Shown one piece after another: positions 34,533 to 43,257 of a DNA stretch of 64,000 nucleotides; positions within the stretch are counted from its first letter, which is position 1, and every line of letters starts with the position of its first letter. A program made the translations under genes and the position numbers. Source of the stretch: Sinorhizobium terangae (GTDB lineage Bacteria; Pseudomonadota; Alphaproteobacteria; Rhizobiales; Rhizobiaceae); NCBI RefSeq assembly GCF_009601505.1, contig NZ_WITC01000115.1, positions 1 to 64,000 on the forward strand, written 5' to 3'. The notes under the pieces were generated by a model, which was not told the origin of the DNA, did no database searches, and saw only the letters and a list, made by a program, of their open reading frames with translations.

Positions 34533-36266
34533 ATGGCCCAGAAAACAAATGACCCCATCACATTCGCCGTCATCAAGAACGCGCTGGACACAATCGTCGA
34601 TGACATGGCGTTTGCTGTCATGCGCACGGCGCGCTCGCCGATCGTCCGTGACGTGCTCGACTATTCGGTGACGCTCTGCGACAAGCACGGCCGCATCCTG
34701 TCGCAGGCGAAAACCGTCGCGCTGCATCTTGGCGCCGTGCCGGATGCCATGGCTGTGATCATGGAAGAATATGCGGACGATCTCGCCGAAGGCGACGTCA
34801 TCATCTTCAACGATCCCTATGAAGGCGGCATGCATCTGCCTGATATCTTCATGATCCGGCCGATCTTCCATAGCGACAACAGCCTGCGCGGCTTCTCGGT
34901 GGTGATCGCCCATCATTGCGATGTCGGCGGCCGTGTACCCGGCTCCAATGCGGCCGATTCCACTGAGATCTATCAGGAAGGCCTGCGCATCGCGCCGATG
35001 AAGCTCTACAGCAAGGGCGTGCGCAACGACACGCTGATGCGCATCATCGAAAAGAACGTCCGACTGCCGGAACTTGTCTTCGGCGACCTCGAAGCGCAGT
35101 TCGCCACCTGCAATCTCGGCGAACGCGAACTGCTGCGCCTGATCGAGCGCTACGGCGCCGACGAGCTCGACAGCTATTTCGACGACCTGATCGACTATGG
35201 CGAGCAACTGACGCGCGCGGCGATCCGCTCTTGGCCGGACGGTGAATACAGCTTCGAGGATTTCATCGACGGCGATGGCTTCTCGACCGATGCCATTCCG
35301 ATCCGCGTCAAGCTGACGGTCAAGGGCGATCATCTGAACGTCGACTTCGCCGGTTCCTCGCCGCAGGTCAAGGGCGCGATCAATTCGACGCTCTCGTTCG
35401 TGAAGTCGGCGACCTATCTCTCGGTGCGTTGCGCGCTTGATGCCGAAGTGCCGAACAATGCCGGCGTCTACCGTTGCATCACCATTACCGCGCCCGAAGG
35501 CTCGATCCTCAATCCGCAAATGCCGGCTGCCGTCGCAGCGCGTGCGCTCACCGGCTACCGCGTTGTCGATACCGTACTCGGCGCGCTGTCGCAGATCGCG
35601 CCGAAGAAGGTGATGGCGGCGGGTGAGGGCGGCAATACGGTCCTCGCCTTCGGTGGTTGGGACAAGGAGACCCGCGAGCCCTTCGTGCTGGTCGACATGA
35701 TCAACGGCGCCTGGGGCGGTCGCTGGAACAAGGATGGCGTTGAAGGCGTCACCAATCCCTCGCAGAACATGTCCAACCTGCCCGTCGAGACGCTTGAAGT
35801 CCGCTATCCGATGATGATGGACGAATATAGCCTTCGGCCCGATTCCTGCGGCGCTGGCGAATTTCGTGGTGGCCTTGGTCTCATCCGCCAGTATCGCCTG
35901 CTGGCGGAGGAAGCCGTACTGCAGATCCGCGCCGATCGCCACGACCATGCACCATATGGTCTTTTCGGCGGCAAGCCGGCAGCCAAATGCGTGAACATTC
36001 TCGATCCGGATGGCGAGAACATCATCCTGCCCGCCAAGATCACCCGCACCATTGGCAAGAATGTCGTGGTCCGCCACGAACAGGCAGGCGGTGGCGGCTA
36101 TGGCGATCCCCTGAAGCGTCCGCTCGAGCTCATTCGCGACGATCTTACCAATGGCAAGATTACGCCCGCCTATGCGGAAACTTATCACGGTGTGGTGTTC
36201 GCAAACGATGGCATTTCCATCGACGAAACGAAAACGGCAATGCGCCGACAGGGAGCAGCACGATGA
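34533..36266 (+). CDS. hyuB: Hydantoinase/oxoprolinase subunit B (HyuB-like)
   Basis: Partner subunit of HyuA, 577 residues, carrying the cyclic-amide-acting part of the complex. Family signatures are FAVIKNALDTIVDDMAFAV near the N-terminus, SVTLCDKHGRILSQA, IIFNDPYEGGMHLPD, VDFAGSSPQVKGAIN and the C-terminal GGGGYGDPLKRP. AAGGAG precedes ATG 34533 by 9 bases; frames from 34341 run into hyuA and are rejected. Its stop overlaps the start of the TIM-barrel isomerase (ATGA). Confidence 0.85.
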   Translation: MAQKTNDPITFAVIKNALDTIVDDMAFAVMRTARSPIVRDVLDYSVTLCDKHGRILSQAKTVALHLGAVPDAMAVIMEEYADDLAEGDVIIFNDPYEGGMHLPDIFMIRPIFHSDNSLRGFSVVIAHHCDVGGRVPGSNAADSTEIYQEGLRIAPMKLYSKGVRNDTLMRIIEKNVRLPELVFGDLEAQFATCNLGERELLRLIERYGADELDSYFDDLIDYGEQLTRAAIRSWPDGEYSFEDFIDGDGFSTDAIPIRVKLTVKGDHLNVDFAGSSPQVKGAINSTLSFVKSATYLSVRCALDAEVPNNAGVYRCITITAPEGSILNPQMPAAVAARALTGYRVVDTVLGALSQIAPKKVMAAGEGGNTVLAFGGWDKETREPFVLVDMINGAWGGRWNKDGVEGVTNPSQNMSNLPVETLEVRYPMMMDEYSLRPDSCGAGEFRGGLGLIRQYRLLAEEAVLQIRADRHDHAPYGLFGGKPAAKCVNILDPDGENIILPAKITRTIGKNVVVRHEQAGGGGYGDPLKRPLELIRDDLTNGKITPAYAETYHGVVFANDGISIDETKTAMRRQGAAR

Positions 36267-37102
36267 GGGGATATGACCTATCCCGCTTTGCCATCAACCA
36301 GATCACCACACCAAAATGGTCGATGCCACAGGCGATCGAAGGCTATGCCCAACAGGGTGTTCACGGAATTGCCGTCTGGAGAAATTTTCTCGACGATTAC
36401 GGTCTCGAGTCAACCGTCCGCCATCTGCGCGACGCGGACATGTGGGTTGCGTCGCTCTGCACCAGCGCCTGGGTGAACGAGTCTGACCCGACGAGACTTC
36501 GTGCAGCGATCGACACCAACAAGCATATCCTCGATCAGGCTGCGGCGATCGGCGCACCCTGCGTGGTCATGGTGGTCGGCGGCCTGCCCGCCGGCGATAA
36601 GGACTTGGGTGCCCAGAGGCAGCGAATTCGGGATGCGCTCGTCGAACTCGCACCCTATGCGCGCTCGGTTGGGGTCAAGCTCGGGCTCGAGCCGCTGCAC
36701 CCGATGTATTGCGGCGACCGCAGCGCGATGAACCTCATCACCGAATGCAATGACATGATCGATGAACTGGGAGATGAGGCAACCAGCCTCGTCGCTGACG
36801 TCTATCATTGCTGGTGGGATCCCGCATTCGAGCAGGAATTGCGCCGGGCAGGGCCGAAGCGCATCCAGACCTTCCACTATTGCGATTGGCTCGTTCCGAC
36901 CCGGAACCTGCGTGATCGCGGCATGGTGGGCGATGGCGTCATCGACCTACCGCGTATCCGCGGTTGGCTCGACGACATCGGCTATGACGGCCCGTTCGAA
37001 CTCGAGCTGTTCTCCGAACTCGATTGGTGGGAGCGGGATGCGGCGGAGACGGTTCGCATCGCAATCGAGCGTTGCGGGCCTCTAGTCGCGCCGCGCAAAT
37101 AG
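36263..37102 (+). CDS. Sugar-phosphate isomerase/epimerase-like TIM barrel (AP endonuclease 2 family)
   Basis: A 279-residue xylose-isomerase-like TIM-barrel protein. Probable metal ligands are Glu in LGLEPLHPM, Asp/His in VADVYHCWWDP, His in IQTFHYCDW and the last Glu in FELELFSELDWW. Such proteins isomerize or epimerize sugars, inosose or hydroxypyruvate-like acids. Translation is coupled to HyuB by the ATGA overlap and GGGAG is 7 bases upstream. A role in isomerizing the HyuAB product is possible; no specific activity can be named. It ends 28 bases before the convergent D-amino-acid dehydrogenase gene. Confidence 0.75.
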   Translation: MRGYDLSRFAINQITTPKWSMPQAIEGYAQQGVHGIAVWRNFLDDYGLESTVRHLRDADMWVASLCTSAWVNESDPTRLRAAIDTNKHILDQAAAIGAPCVVMVVGGLPAGDKDLGAQRQRIRDALVELAPYARSVGVKLGLEPLHPMYCGDRSAMNLITECNDMIDELGDEATSLVADVYHCWWDPAFEQELRRAGPKRIQTFHYCDWLVPTRNLRDRGMVGDGVIDLPRIRGWLDDIGYDGPFELELFSELDWWERDAAETVRIAIERCGPLVAPRK

Positions 37103-37130
37103 CAGGCTCGCGCCTCCAGCAGCGGCTCGA

Positions 37131-38432
37131 TCAATAGGGAGGGTATCGAATAAGATCGTTGCCCTCTTCCGATTTGCTAGCGGTCAAGTTCCACGAGAAC
37201 CGTGTTGCCCGGTATGGAGCGAGGTCCAAAGTCGGTCTTCGACCTACTACGAGATCGGCAACCAATCTTCCGGTCGTGGCTCCGAGTGTCATACCGACTT
37301 GGCCATGCCCGAATGCCATGACCACATTATCGTGATTAGGCGCTTTATCGATGACCGGCATCGTGTCCGGCATGAAGGGGCGAGGGCCCATCCATTGCTT
37401 GCCGCCGGAGATGTTGAGCCCGGGAAGAACAGTCTTTGCCTTCTCGGCAATGATATTGGCGCGCTCGAAATTGGGCTTGGGATCTAGCCCTGCGACCTCG
37501 ATGGTTCCAGCTATTCTCAACCCACTTTCCATGGGCGTGAGGACGAAGCCGCCATTGGCGTAAAGCACGGCGTGATTGACGGTTACATTGGGGTTGGGCA
37601 ATTGATGATGATAGCCCTGGAGTGCTGCAAGCGGCACCCGCACGCCGATGTCGCGTGCCAGCTTGCCGCTCCACGCGCCAGCCGCCAGCACTATTCGTTT
37701 CACGCTGACCTGCTCGCCGCTTTCGAGACGGATCGCCGTAACATGGCCGCGCGTGGCGACGAGCCCGGATACTGAGGCGGTTCTGAGCGTGCCGCCGCGT
37801 GACAGGAAGAATTCCGCAAGCTTGTTGCGCACGATTCCGGGATCGGAGAATTGCAGCCATTTCTCGAGCAGCACGCCGCAGGTAATCGGTCCCGAAAGCG
37901 CCGGCTCGATCGCCTGCAGGTCCTTCTTGTCGAGGAAGCGGTGGCGGAAACCCTTCTGGGTCCTGAGATCCCAGGTGAAGCTGTCGCTGTCGATGTCGGC
38001 CTTCGAATTGAAGGCCATGATGTTTTCCTTGTTCACGAGCTTGTCGGAAAGGCCGGCGGCCTCGAGCAGGGCACGATAGTCCTGTTCGGCCCGCGACAGG
38101 AGCGGGGTCATGCCCGCTGCGATCTCCAGCACCTTGCTTCGACGGCCCGACCACAGGAAGCGCAGGAGCCAGGGCATCTGGCCGATCATGTCCTTGGGCC
38201 GCACGAACAAAGGGCTTTTCGGATCCGACAGCCATTTGGGAATTTTGGGCAGGATTCCCGGCTTGGAGATCGGCACGACTTCGCCAACGGCCAGCAGGCC
38301 GCAATTGCCGTAGCTCGCAGCCTCGGTTTCAAGGCCGCGATCAACCAGCTCGACCCTATAGCCTTCATCCTGCAGCGCAATGGCCGAACATACGCCGACG
38401 ATGCCGCCGCCGATTACAGTTACGTCAGTCAC
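37131..38432 (-). CDS. FAD-dependent D-amino-acid dehydrogenase (DadA family)
   Basis: Oxidizes a D-amino acid to the imino/keto acid, 433 residues. It has the FAD-binding start VTVIGGGIVGVCSAIALQ, the SYGNCGLLAVGEV loop, GGKQWMGPRPFMPDTMPVI and the C-terminal GHGQVGMTLGATTG. It is related to, but clearly distinct from, the enzyme at 9046. Transcribed toward the HyuAB operon, it is 22 bases downstream of the tautomerase gene's strand-mate start region, with both on the minus strand (order tautomerase, then this gene). Context suggests it takes the D-amino acid released by hydantoin-type ring opening. Confidence 0.8.
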   Translation of the reverse strand: MTDVTVIGGGIVGVCSAIALQDEGYRVELVDRGLETEAASYGNCGLLAVGEVVPISKPGILPKIPKWLSDPKSPLFVRPKDMIGQMPWLLRFLWSGRRSKVLEIAAGMTPLLSRAEQDYRALLEAAGLSDKLVNKENIMAFNSKADIDSDSFTWDLRTQKGFRHRFLDKKDLQAIEPALSGPITCGVLLEKWLQFSDPGIVRNKLAEFFLSRGGTLRTASVSGLVATRGHVTAIRLESGEQVSVKRIVLAAGAWSGKLARDIGVRVPLAALQGYHHQLPNPNVTVNHAVLYANGGFVLTPMESGLRIAGTIEVAGLDPKPNFERANIIAEKAKTVLPGLNISGGKQWMGPRPFMPDTMPVIDKAPNHDNVVMAFGHGQVGMTLGATTGRLVADLVVGRRPTLDLAPYRATRFSWNLTASKSEEGNDLIRYPPY

Positions 38433-38453
38433 TGATATGCCTTCCCAATCTGC

Positions 38454-38651
38454 TCACTTCGCCCGGGTTTTCGCGTCCACCATGACGCCGTTCTTCGCCC
38501 AACTGCTGCGTTCGAATTCGTTGAAGACAATCTGCACGTCGTCCTCGGTGCATTTGGCGATCCGCGCGAGCTCGCGCGTGAAGACGTCCGCGATCTCGGC
38601 CTTCTGCTCGTAGGTGCGGCCCGCAAGCATGTCGACGCGTACAACAGGCAT
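38454..38651 (-). CDS. 4-oxalocrotonate tautomerase-like protein
   Basis: A 65-residue tautomerase of the 4-OT family. The catalytic Pro is directly after the initiator Met (MPVVRVDMLAGRTYEQK), and a basic residue follows in the usual place (Arg12). The end, SSWAKNGVMVDAKTRAK, is typical of this group. GAGGAG lies 6 bases before ATG 38651, and longer readings of the frame would bury the N-terminal proline, so this start is firm. It probably tautomerizes an enol/imine from the neighbouring dehydrogenase. It reads away from the operator palindrome at 38709 and precedes the DadA-type gene. Confidence 0.85.
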   Translation of the reverse strand: MPVVRVDMLAGRTYEQKAEIADVFTRELARIAKCTEDDVQIVFNEFERSSWAKNGVMVDAKTRAK

Positions 38652-38708
38652 GAAAAACTCCTCGGTTTGGAAATGTTCTTGAGATGTCGTCACAGATATT
38701 GCATATCT

Positions 38709-38720
38709 AATGTCGACATT
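38709..38720. promoter_or_regulatory. Palindrome AATGTCGACATT between tautomerase and AroE-like genes
   Basis: A perfect 12-bp palindrome with the TGTCGACA core shared by the other GntR sites, midway between two divergent genes (38651 and 38793). On the minus strand it continues ATTAGAT, as in site B, but the second CGAC block is absent. Probably a target of the nearby GntR at 39588. Confidence 0.55.
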
Positions 38721-38792
38721 CCATAGACAGTATGCAAAAAAGTTGGCTGAGGAAACGTCCACGCGGTCACGGCAGGCTTGAGAGGCACATCG

Positions 38793-39584
38793 ATGATGAT
38801 TTCTGGTACCACGAAGATCTTTTACATGCTGGCGCACCCGATCGGCCATGTCCGCACGCCGGAGGTGATCAATCCCCTTTTTGCCGAGCGTGGCATCGAC
38901 GCCGTCATGGTGCCCGTGCATTTCACGCCCGAAGACTTCGCGACCGGCTGGGAGGCGATCAAAAGGACGCGCAATCTCGGCGGTCTCGTCGTCAGCGTCC
39001 CGCACAAGGAGCAGGCCTATGCGCTCTCAGACGAGGTCGAGGCCGCGGCCGAGGAACTCGGCGCCGCGAATGTCATCCGGCGCGGCCCGGATGGGCGGAT
39101 GATTGCCACCAATATGGATGGCCTCGGATTTCTGCATGGCATGCTGAACAACGGGCAGGACGCCAGGGACCGCGATGTGCTGCTGGTAGGCGCCGGCGGC
39201 GCCGGCAAGGCGATCGCCTTTGCCCTCGCGCGAAGCGGCTGCAAGTCCATCCGGATCAGCGATGTCGATCCCGGTCGTGCCGCGCTGCTGGCTGCTGATG
39301 TGGCAGTCCGCTACCCAAGCCTCTCGGTCACGGCGTCCGATGCTGATCTTGACGGTGCCGACATGCTCGCCAACGCCACGCCGTGCGGCTTGCATCCCGA
39401 GACCGATCCACTGCCGGTCGACATTTCCCAATTGCGGCCGGACATTCTCGTCGCGGACATCATCATGAAACCGCGCGAAACACCGCTTCTGAAGGCGGCA
39501 ATCGCGCGCGGCTGTCAGGTCCGCTATGGCGCAGGCATGCTTGATTCGCAAATTGCGTTGATGGTGTCCTACTTCGGATACTAG
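38793..39584 (+). CDS. Shikimate dehydrogenase-family protein with altered substrate site
   Basis: NAD(P)-dependent oxidoreductase of the AroE fold, about 263 residues. Catalytic Lys72 (SVPHKEQA) and Asp109 (ATNMDGLGF) are kept, and the nucleotide loop is LLVGAGGAGKAIAFAL. The substrate-binding S-x-S-P motif of true shikimate dehydrogenases is V-R-T-P (PIGHVRTPE), so shikimate is unlikely. ATG 38793 or 38796 may start it; AGAGG is upstream. It is divergent from the tautomerase across a TGTCGACA palindrome and convergent with the GntR gene 3 bases away. A 3-keto or enol ring acid in the hydantoin/hydroxyproline-type pathway is possible. Confidence 0.8.
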   Translation: MMISGTTKIFYMLAHPIGHVRTPEVINPLFAERGIDAVMVPVHFTPEDFATGWEAIKRTRNLGGLVVSVPHKEQAYALSDEVEAAAEELGAANVIRRGPDGRMIATNMDGLGFLHGMLNNGQDARDRDVLLVGAGGAGKAIAFALARSGCKSIRISDVDPGRAALLAADVAVRYPSLSVTASDADLDGADMLANATPCGLHPETDPLPVDISQLRPDILVADIIMKPRETPLLKAAIARGCQVRYGAGMLDSQIALMVSYFGY

Positions 39585-39587
39585 CGC

Positions 39588-40334
39588 CTAGTCCGCCTTT
39601 GTCGCGTAGTTGAGCGTTAGCTTGGCGGTCAGATTCCGGTTCAGGAAGTCCATGAAGCGGCCCCTGAACTGGACGGCATGCAGGTGAGCCTCGTGCTCGG
39701 CGCGATCGGCATCCCGCTTTTCAATCGCATCGATCATCGCACGGTGAGGGGCGGCCAAGTCGTCCAGCTTCAGGTTCGGATCCAGTGACTGGTACTGAAA
39801 GTGGAAGAACAGCAGGCGGCGTCCTTCCTGCAGCAGGCGCCGATAGGAGTCGGCAAAATAGGTGTTGCGAGAAGCGCCGGCGATCGCCATGTGGAATTCG
39901 AAGTTTTTTTCGATCATGCCGATGGAATCGCCGGACTTGATCGCATTGCCGGCCTCGCGCTCGTACGCCTTTTCCGCCTCGTGAATTTTGATCAGATCTT
40001 CCGGTGAGCGGTGAAGTGCCGCGAAGCGCGTGACGACACGCTGCATCAAATCCAGCGCGTCGAGGAATTCCGGCATTTTGTCGAACTCCATGGGCGCCAC
40101 GATGATGCTGCGATTGGGGAGGATCTGCACCAAGCCCTCGCCGGAGAGCCGCACCAGCGCCTCCCGGATCGGCGACCGCGAAAGTTTGAACCTTTGGCTG
40201 AGGCTGACTTCATCGAGTGAGGTGCCGGGCGCGATGAGCACCCGAAGAATGTCATCGCGGAGCTTCTTGTACACGCGCGCACTGCCGGTTTCTTTCCCGC
40301 CGCTGACGCTTTCAACTTTACGCGTTTTTTCCAA
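39588..40334 (-). CDS. GntR-family regulator (FCD type), paralogue of the one at 6121
   Basis: Regulator of 248 residues with a basic N-terminal tail, a winged helix at about 20-85 (LSQRFKLSRSPIREALVRLSG, wing ending NRSIIVAPMEF) and an FCD domain with NFEFHMAIAGAS and LFFHFQYQS. The same NRS-IVAP and FHF motifs occur in the regulator at 6121, so the two are paralogues and may share DNA specificity. A TGTCGACA site lies 117 bases upstream (40451) and a palindrome stands before the divergent tautomerase/AroE-like pair (38709). Likely controls genes 37131-39584. Confidence 0.85.
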   Translation of the reverse strand: MEKTRKVESVSGGKETGSARVYKKLRDDILRVLIAPGTSLDEVSLSQRFKLSRSPIREALVRLSGEGLVQILPNRSIIVAPMEFDKMPEFLDALDLMQRVVTRFAALHRSPEDLIKIHEAEKAYEREAGNAIKSGDSIGMIEKNFEFHMAIAGASRNTYFADSYRRLLQEGRRLLFFHFQYQSLDPNLKLDDLAAPHRAMIDAIEKRDADRAEHEAHLHAVQFRGRFMDFLNRNLTAKLTLNYATKAD

Positions 40335-40789
40335 AGTCGTTTTCCAAAACTGTTACGTGAGGCAGGGTATCTCACCAGCCTCGTATTCATTGAACGGCGT
40401 TATGGTCCCCATAAAGCTCCGCGTACTATATAGCGTGTTGTATGAATCATTGTCGACAGTGGATTGGCATGCGCGCACGGGCATTTGCAGTCAAGATCAT
40501 CGTTTTTCAGGCAGAGCTACCCCTGAGTGGTTACAGGTATAAATTCTGGCAATCCGTCTCTTGACGGCTTGGTGTTTCCGGGGCCGAGATAGCTAGTCAG
40601 GTGGCGCCCTCAACACGATAATTAATCTCGCAGAGCCGGGAAAGCCCGGGGAATGGCCGATCCGGGATACGTTTGATTGTTGTGGCTACGTTTGCTCAGT
40701 TCGACCCGCAATGCGTTGAAGATCGAGCGAAGCGATGCGGGCGGATTAACTTACGCAAGATCAACAGCCAACAATGCCTCGGTTGTGCC
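40335..40789. other. Intergenic stretch with one TGTCGACA site
   Basis: This 455-base gap lies upstream of the GntR gene at 40334 and beyond the stop of the next GntR gene at 40790. TGTCGACA at 40451-40458 is a probable autoregulatory site. No frame in it resembles a known protein, and no RNA gene, repeat or insertion-sequence end was recognized. Confidence 0.5.
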
Positions 40790-41521
40790 CTAGTCAGCGA
40801 CTTCTGTGATCAGGGGCTCATCCAACATTGCGCGATATCGATTTAGACTCTCTTCGAGATGGGCCGCCAATGCATTCTTCGCCGCTCTCGGATCGCCCTG
40901 GGTGATGGCCGCGAAAATCGCGGCATGTTCCTTGTTGATCTTTCTCAGGTAGGTCCGGTAGGTCCGCGCCGACTGGCGATGCTTCATCACGAGGTCGAAG
41001 CTGATCTCGCTGAACACGGCCTGGAGAAACTGCGGGAAGTGCGGATTGCGGGTTGCCCGGGCGATTGCCAGATGGAACTCGAAATCTGCCCGCGCCTCGA
41101 CTTCGGCGTCGTCGCTCTCAAGATTGTCGAGATAATCGTATGCTCGAGCAATGTCGGCCAGCGCTTCCGGCGTCCGACGCGAGGCGGCGAGCGCCACAGA
41201 CTGCATTTCGACGCCAAGGCGGAGTTCGAGGATTTCCATCGCCGAGCGAATGTCCTCGATCCGGCTGATCTCGAAATTGACCGTCTTTGAATCGCGCTCG
41301 GTGACATAGACACCGTCGCCTTGACGAGACGTAACCCGGCCTGCGACCCGTAGCGAGGTCAGCGCTTCACGGATGACAGTCCGGCTTACCCCGAAATCCT
41401 GGCACAATTGCGCGCTTGATGGGATCTTTTGACCGGGCAAATAGACGCCGGAGTCGATGCGGCTTGAAAGCTCGGCAACGACGATTTCAGCCAGATTGCC
41501 GCGCTGAGTAATGACTGACAC
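40790..41521 (-). CDS. GntR-family regulator (FadR-type FCD)
   Basis: Regulator of 243 residues. The winged helix spans about residues 10-75 (LCQDFGVSRTVIREALTSLR, wing RQGDGVYVTER) and the FCD domain about 85-225, with ADFEFHLAIARATRNPHF and a C-terminal DPRAAKNALAAHLEES. It belongs to a different branch from the 6121/39588 pair. Divergent from the SDR operon at 41683 with a 161-base gap that holds ACATAT-C-ATATGT, an inverted repeat unlike the TGTCGACA sites. It probably represses the 41683-51866 gene set until its inducer is present. Confidence 0.85.
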   Translation of the reverse strand: MSVITQRGNLAEIVVAELSSRIDSGVYLPGQKIPSSAQLCQDFGVSRTVIREALTSLRVAGRVTSRQGDGVYVTERDSKTVNFEISRIEDIRSAMEILELRLGVEMQSVALAASRRTPEALADIARAYDYLDNLESDDAEVEARADFEFHLAIARATRNPHFPQFLQAVFSEISFDLVMKHRQSARTYRTYLRKINKEHAAIFAAITQGDPRAAKNALAAHLEESLNRYRAMLDEPLITEVAD

Positions 41522-41544
41522 TGATTTCTCCTACATAATTCATC

Positions 41545-41557
41545 ACATATCATATGT
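41545..41557. promoter_or_regulatory. Inverted repeat ACATAT-C-ATATGT, candidate FadR-type operator
   Basis: Six-base arms with a one-base centre, 24 bases upstream of the GntR start at 41521. A similar but imperfect AT-rich tract (ATAACATACATATTA) lies near 41640-41655, before the SDR gene. These are the only clear symmetric elements in the divergent gap. Confidence 0.5.
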
Positions 41558-41682
41558 CATGCCGTGTTGCCACTTGCGGTACTAGTTCCGTCAACATTTC
41601 CCAAAACACTTGCCGCAAAGAAAATTTGGCATATAAGTGATAACATACATATTAAATCAGGCAACCTAGCTGCGAGGTGAAC

Positions 41683-42432
41683 ATGCAGGACCAAACCGTT
41701 GTTATTGTCGGGGGAGCATCTGGTCTCGGGTTGACGACGGCCAAGCTTATGGTCGAGCGCGGCGCAGCCAAGATCGGCCTGATCGACCGCAACGAGCAGC
41801 TTCTGGCAAGCTCCGCTGAAGCCCTTCGAGCGCAAGGAGCGGAGGTCGCGACATCCGTGGCGGACATTTCGTGCGCAGAGACGGCGCATCGCGGCTTCGA
41901 CGAGATCGTGAGCAAGCTCGGCCGCGTTCATGCGCTGGTAAACAGCGCGGCCATCTACCCGCGTAGGCCAATCCTCGAAATCACCGACGAGGAGTGGGAC
42001 CTGGAGAATGCAATCAATGTGAAGGGAACCTATCACATGATGGTGGCCGCGGTTCGCCACATGCGCAGTTTTATGAACTCGCCTGAAGTCACGGGCCGCA
42101 TCGTCAATGTCACCTCCGTCGATGCGTTCAAGGCGCATCCGCAGAACGCCCATTATGCAGCCACCAAGGCCGCGGTCGTCAGCCTCACCAAGTCCTTCGC
42201 GCAGGAATGCGCCGCCGACGGCATCTTGGTGAACTCCGTGGCGCCGGCCGGCTTTGCCACCGACCGCGCCAAGGAGCTCGGCTTCCTGCCCGAGCTTGCC
42301 AAGGCAAGCGCGCTCGGCCGCGCGGCCGAACCGGTCGAGATGGCCGAGTGGATTGTCATGATGGCCAGCAGCCGCAATACCTATGCCACCGGCGAGAACG
42401 TGGTGATCAGTGGAGGCTACATCTATGTCTGA
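41683..42432 (+). CDS. SDR-family oxidoreductase
   Basis: Classical SDR of 249 residues with the cofactor motif GGASGLG, an NSAAIYPR segment where NNAG is usual, and a catalytic YAATK; the serine is in [18 protein letters not shown] is 4-6 bases upstream of ATG 41683. It opens the operon divergent from the FadR-type gene and overlaps the next SDR by 8 bases, so the two SDRs are produced together. Substrate unknown. Confidence 0.8.
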   Translation: MQDQTVVIVGGASGLGLTTAKLMVERGAAKIGLIDRNEQLLASSAEALRAQGAEVATSVADISCAETAHRGFDEIVSKLGRVHALVNSAAIYPRRPILEITDEEWDLENAINVKGTYHMMVAAVRHMRSFMNSPEVTGRIVNVTSVDAFKAHPQNAHYAATKAAVVSLTKSFAQECAADGILVNSVAPAGFATDRAKELGFLPELAKASALGRAAEPVEMAEWIVMMASSRNTYATGENVVISGGYIYV

Positions 42433-43171
42433 CGCCATCGCGTACAGGACGGCCGTGGTTACGGGAGCGACGAGCGGAATCGGCCGGGCGACCGTGCTCA
42501 GGCTCCGGCAGATGGAGCTCGATGTCTACGCGGTAGGCCGCAATGCCCCCGCGCTCGAAGAGCTGGCGTCGTCCTCCGGCGCGAAGATCGTGATAGCGGA
42601 TGTGCGCGACACCGCGGCCCTGGCCGCCAGCTTGGAAGATATCGAGGTCGACATCCTCGTCAACAATGCCGGCATCCTGTCGACCCGTGCCGCATTCCAC
42701 GAGATCGATCCCACCGAGATCGACGCGATGATCGACATCAATCTCAAGGCGCCCATGCATCTCACCCGAGCCGTCCTTCCTGGAATGGTCGCCCGCAAGC
42801 GGGGGCACCTGATCTTCATCGGCTCGACCGGCGGCCAGGCGGCGTATCCCTCGATGAGCGTCTACGGGGCATCCAAGGCCGGGCTCAGCCTGTTCTGCGA
42901 CAATCTGCGCTGCGATCTCCTTGGCACGTCGGTCCGGGTGACGGAGGTCGTGCCCGGTCGCGTCCAGACGGGTCTTTACCGCACGGCCATTGCCGGCAAC
43001 CAGGCGCAAGCCGTTCTCTACGATGGCTACAGGCCCATCCAGCCGGAGCACATCGCCACCGTCATCGCCAACGCCATTGAACTGCCGGTCTTTGTCGACG
43101 TCGCCCGGGTGGAAGTCCTGCCGACCGATCAGGCTGCGGGTGGCGGTCAGATGGTCAAGTTCGAACAATGA
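42425..43171 (+). CDS. SDR-family oxidoreductase
   Basis: Second SDR of the pair, 248 residues, with TGATSGIG (13-20), [12 protein letters not shown], the catalytic serine in [12 protein letters not shown] and YGASK. It resembles the YdfG/serine-type SDRs that oxidize 3-hydroxy acids. GGAGG is upstream inside the preceding gene. It ends 86 bases before the ThDP-enzyme gene. Together with the first SDR it could interconvert hydroxy- and keto-acids before cleavage by that enzyme; this is a context guess. Confidence 0.8.
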   Translation: MSDAIAYRTAVVTGATSGIGRATVLRLRQMELDVYAVGRNAPALEELASSSGAKIVIADVRDTAALAASLEDIEVDILVNNAGILSTRAAFHEIDPTEIDAMIDINLKAPMHLTRAVLPGMVARKRGHLIFIGSTGGQAAYPSMSVYGASKAGLSLFCDNLRCDLLGTSVRVTEVVPGRVQTGLYRTAIAGNQAQAVLYDGYRPIQPEHIATVIANAIELPVFVDVARVEVLPTDQAAGGGQMVKFEQ

Positions 43172-43257
43172 TCGCTGACGCCGCCGACCTCCGGCCGGCT
43201 TTGGGATAGCGTTTGTCTTCCGCGTGCCGACGCATCTCAAGAGACCAGGAAACCAGT

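Noticed and set aside
34320-36188. A 622-codon minus-strand frame
   Set aside because: Antisense to hyuB; low-complexity Arg/Asp/His-rich translation without motifs.
40335-40789. Possible missed gene or small RNA
   Set aside because: No frame with recognizable protein features and no terminator-backed hairpin; only a TGTCGACA site is supported.
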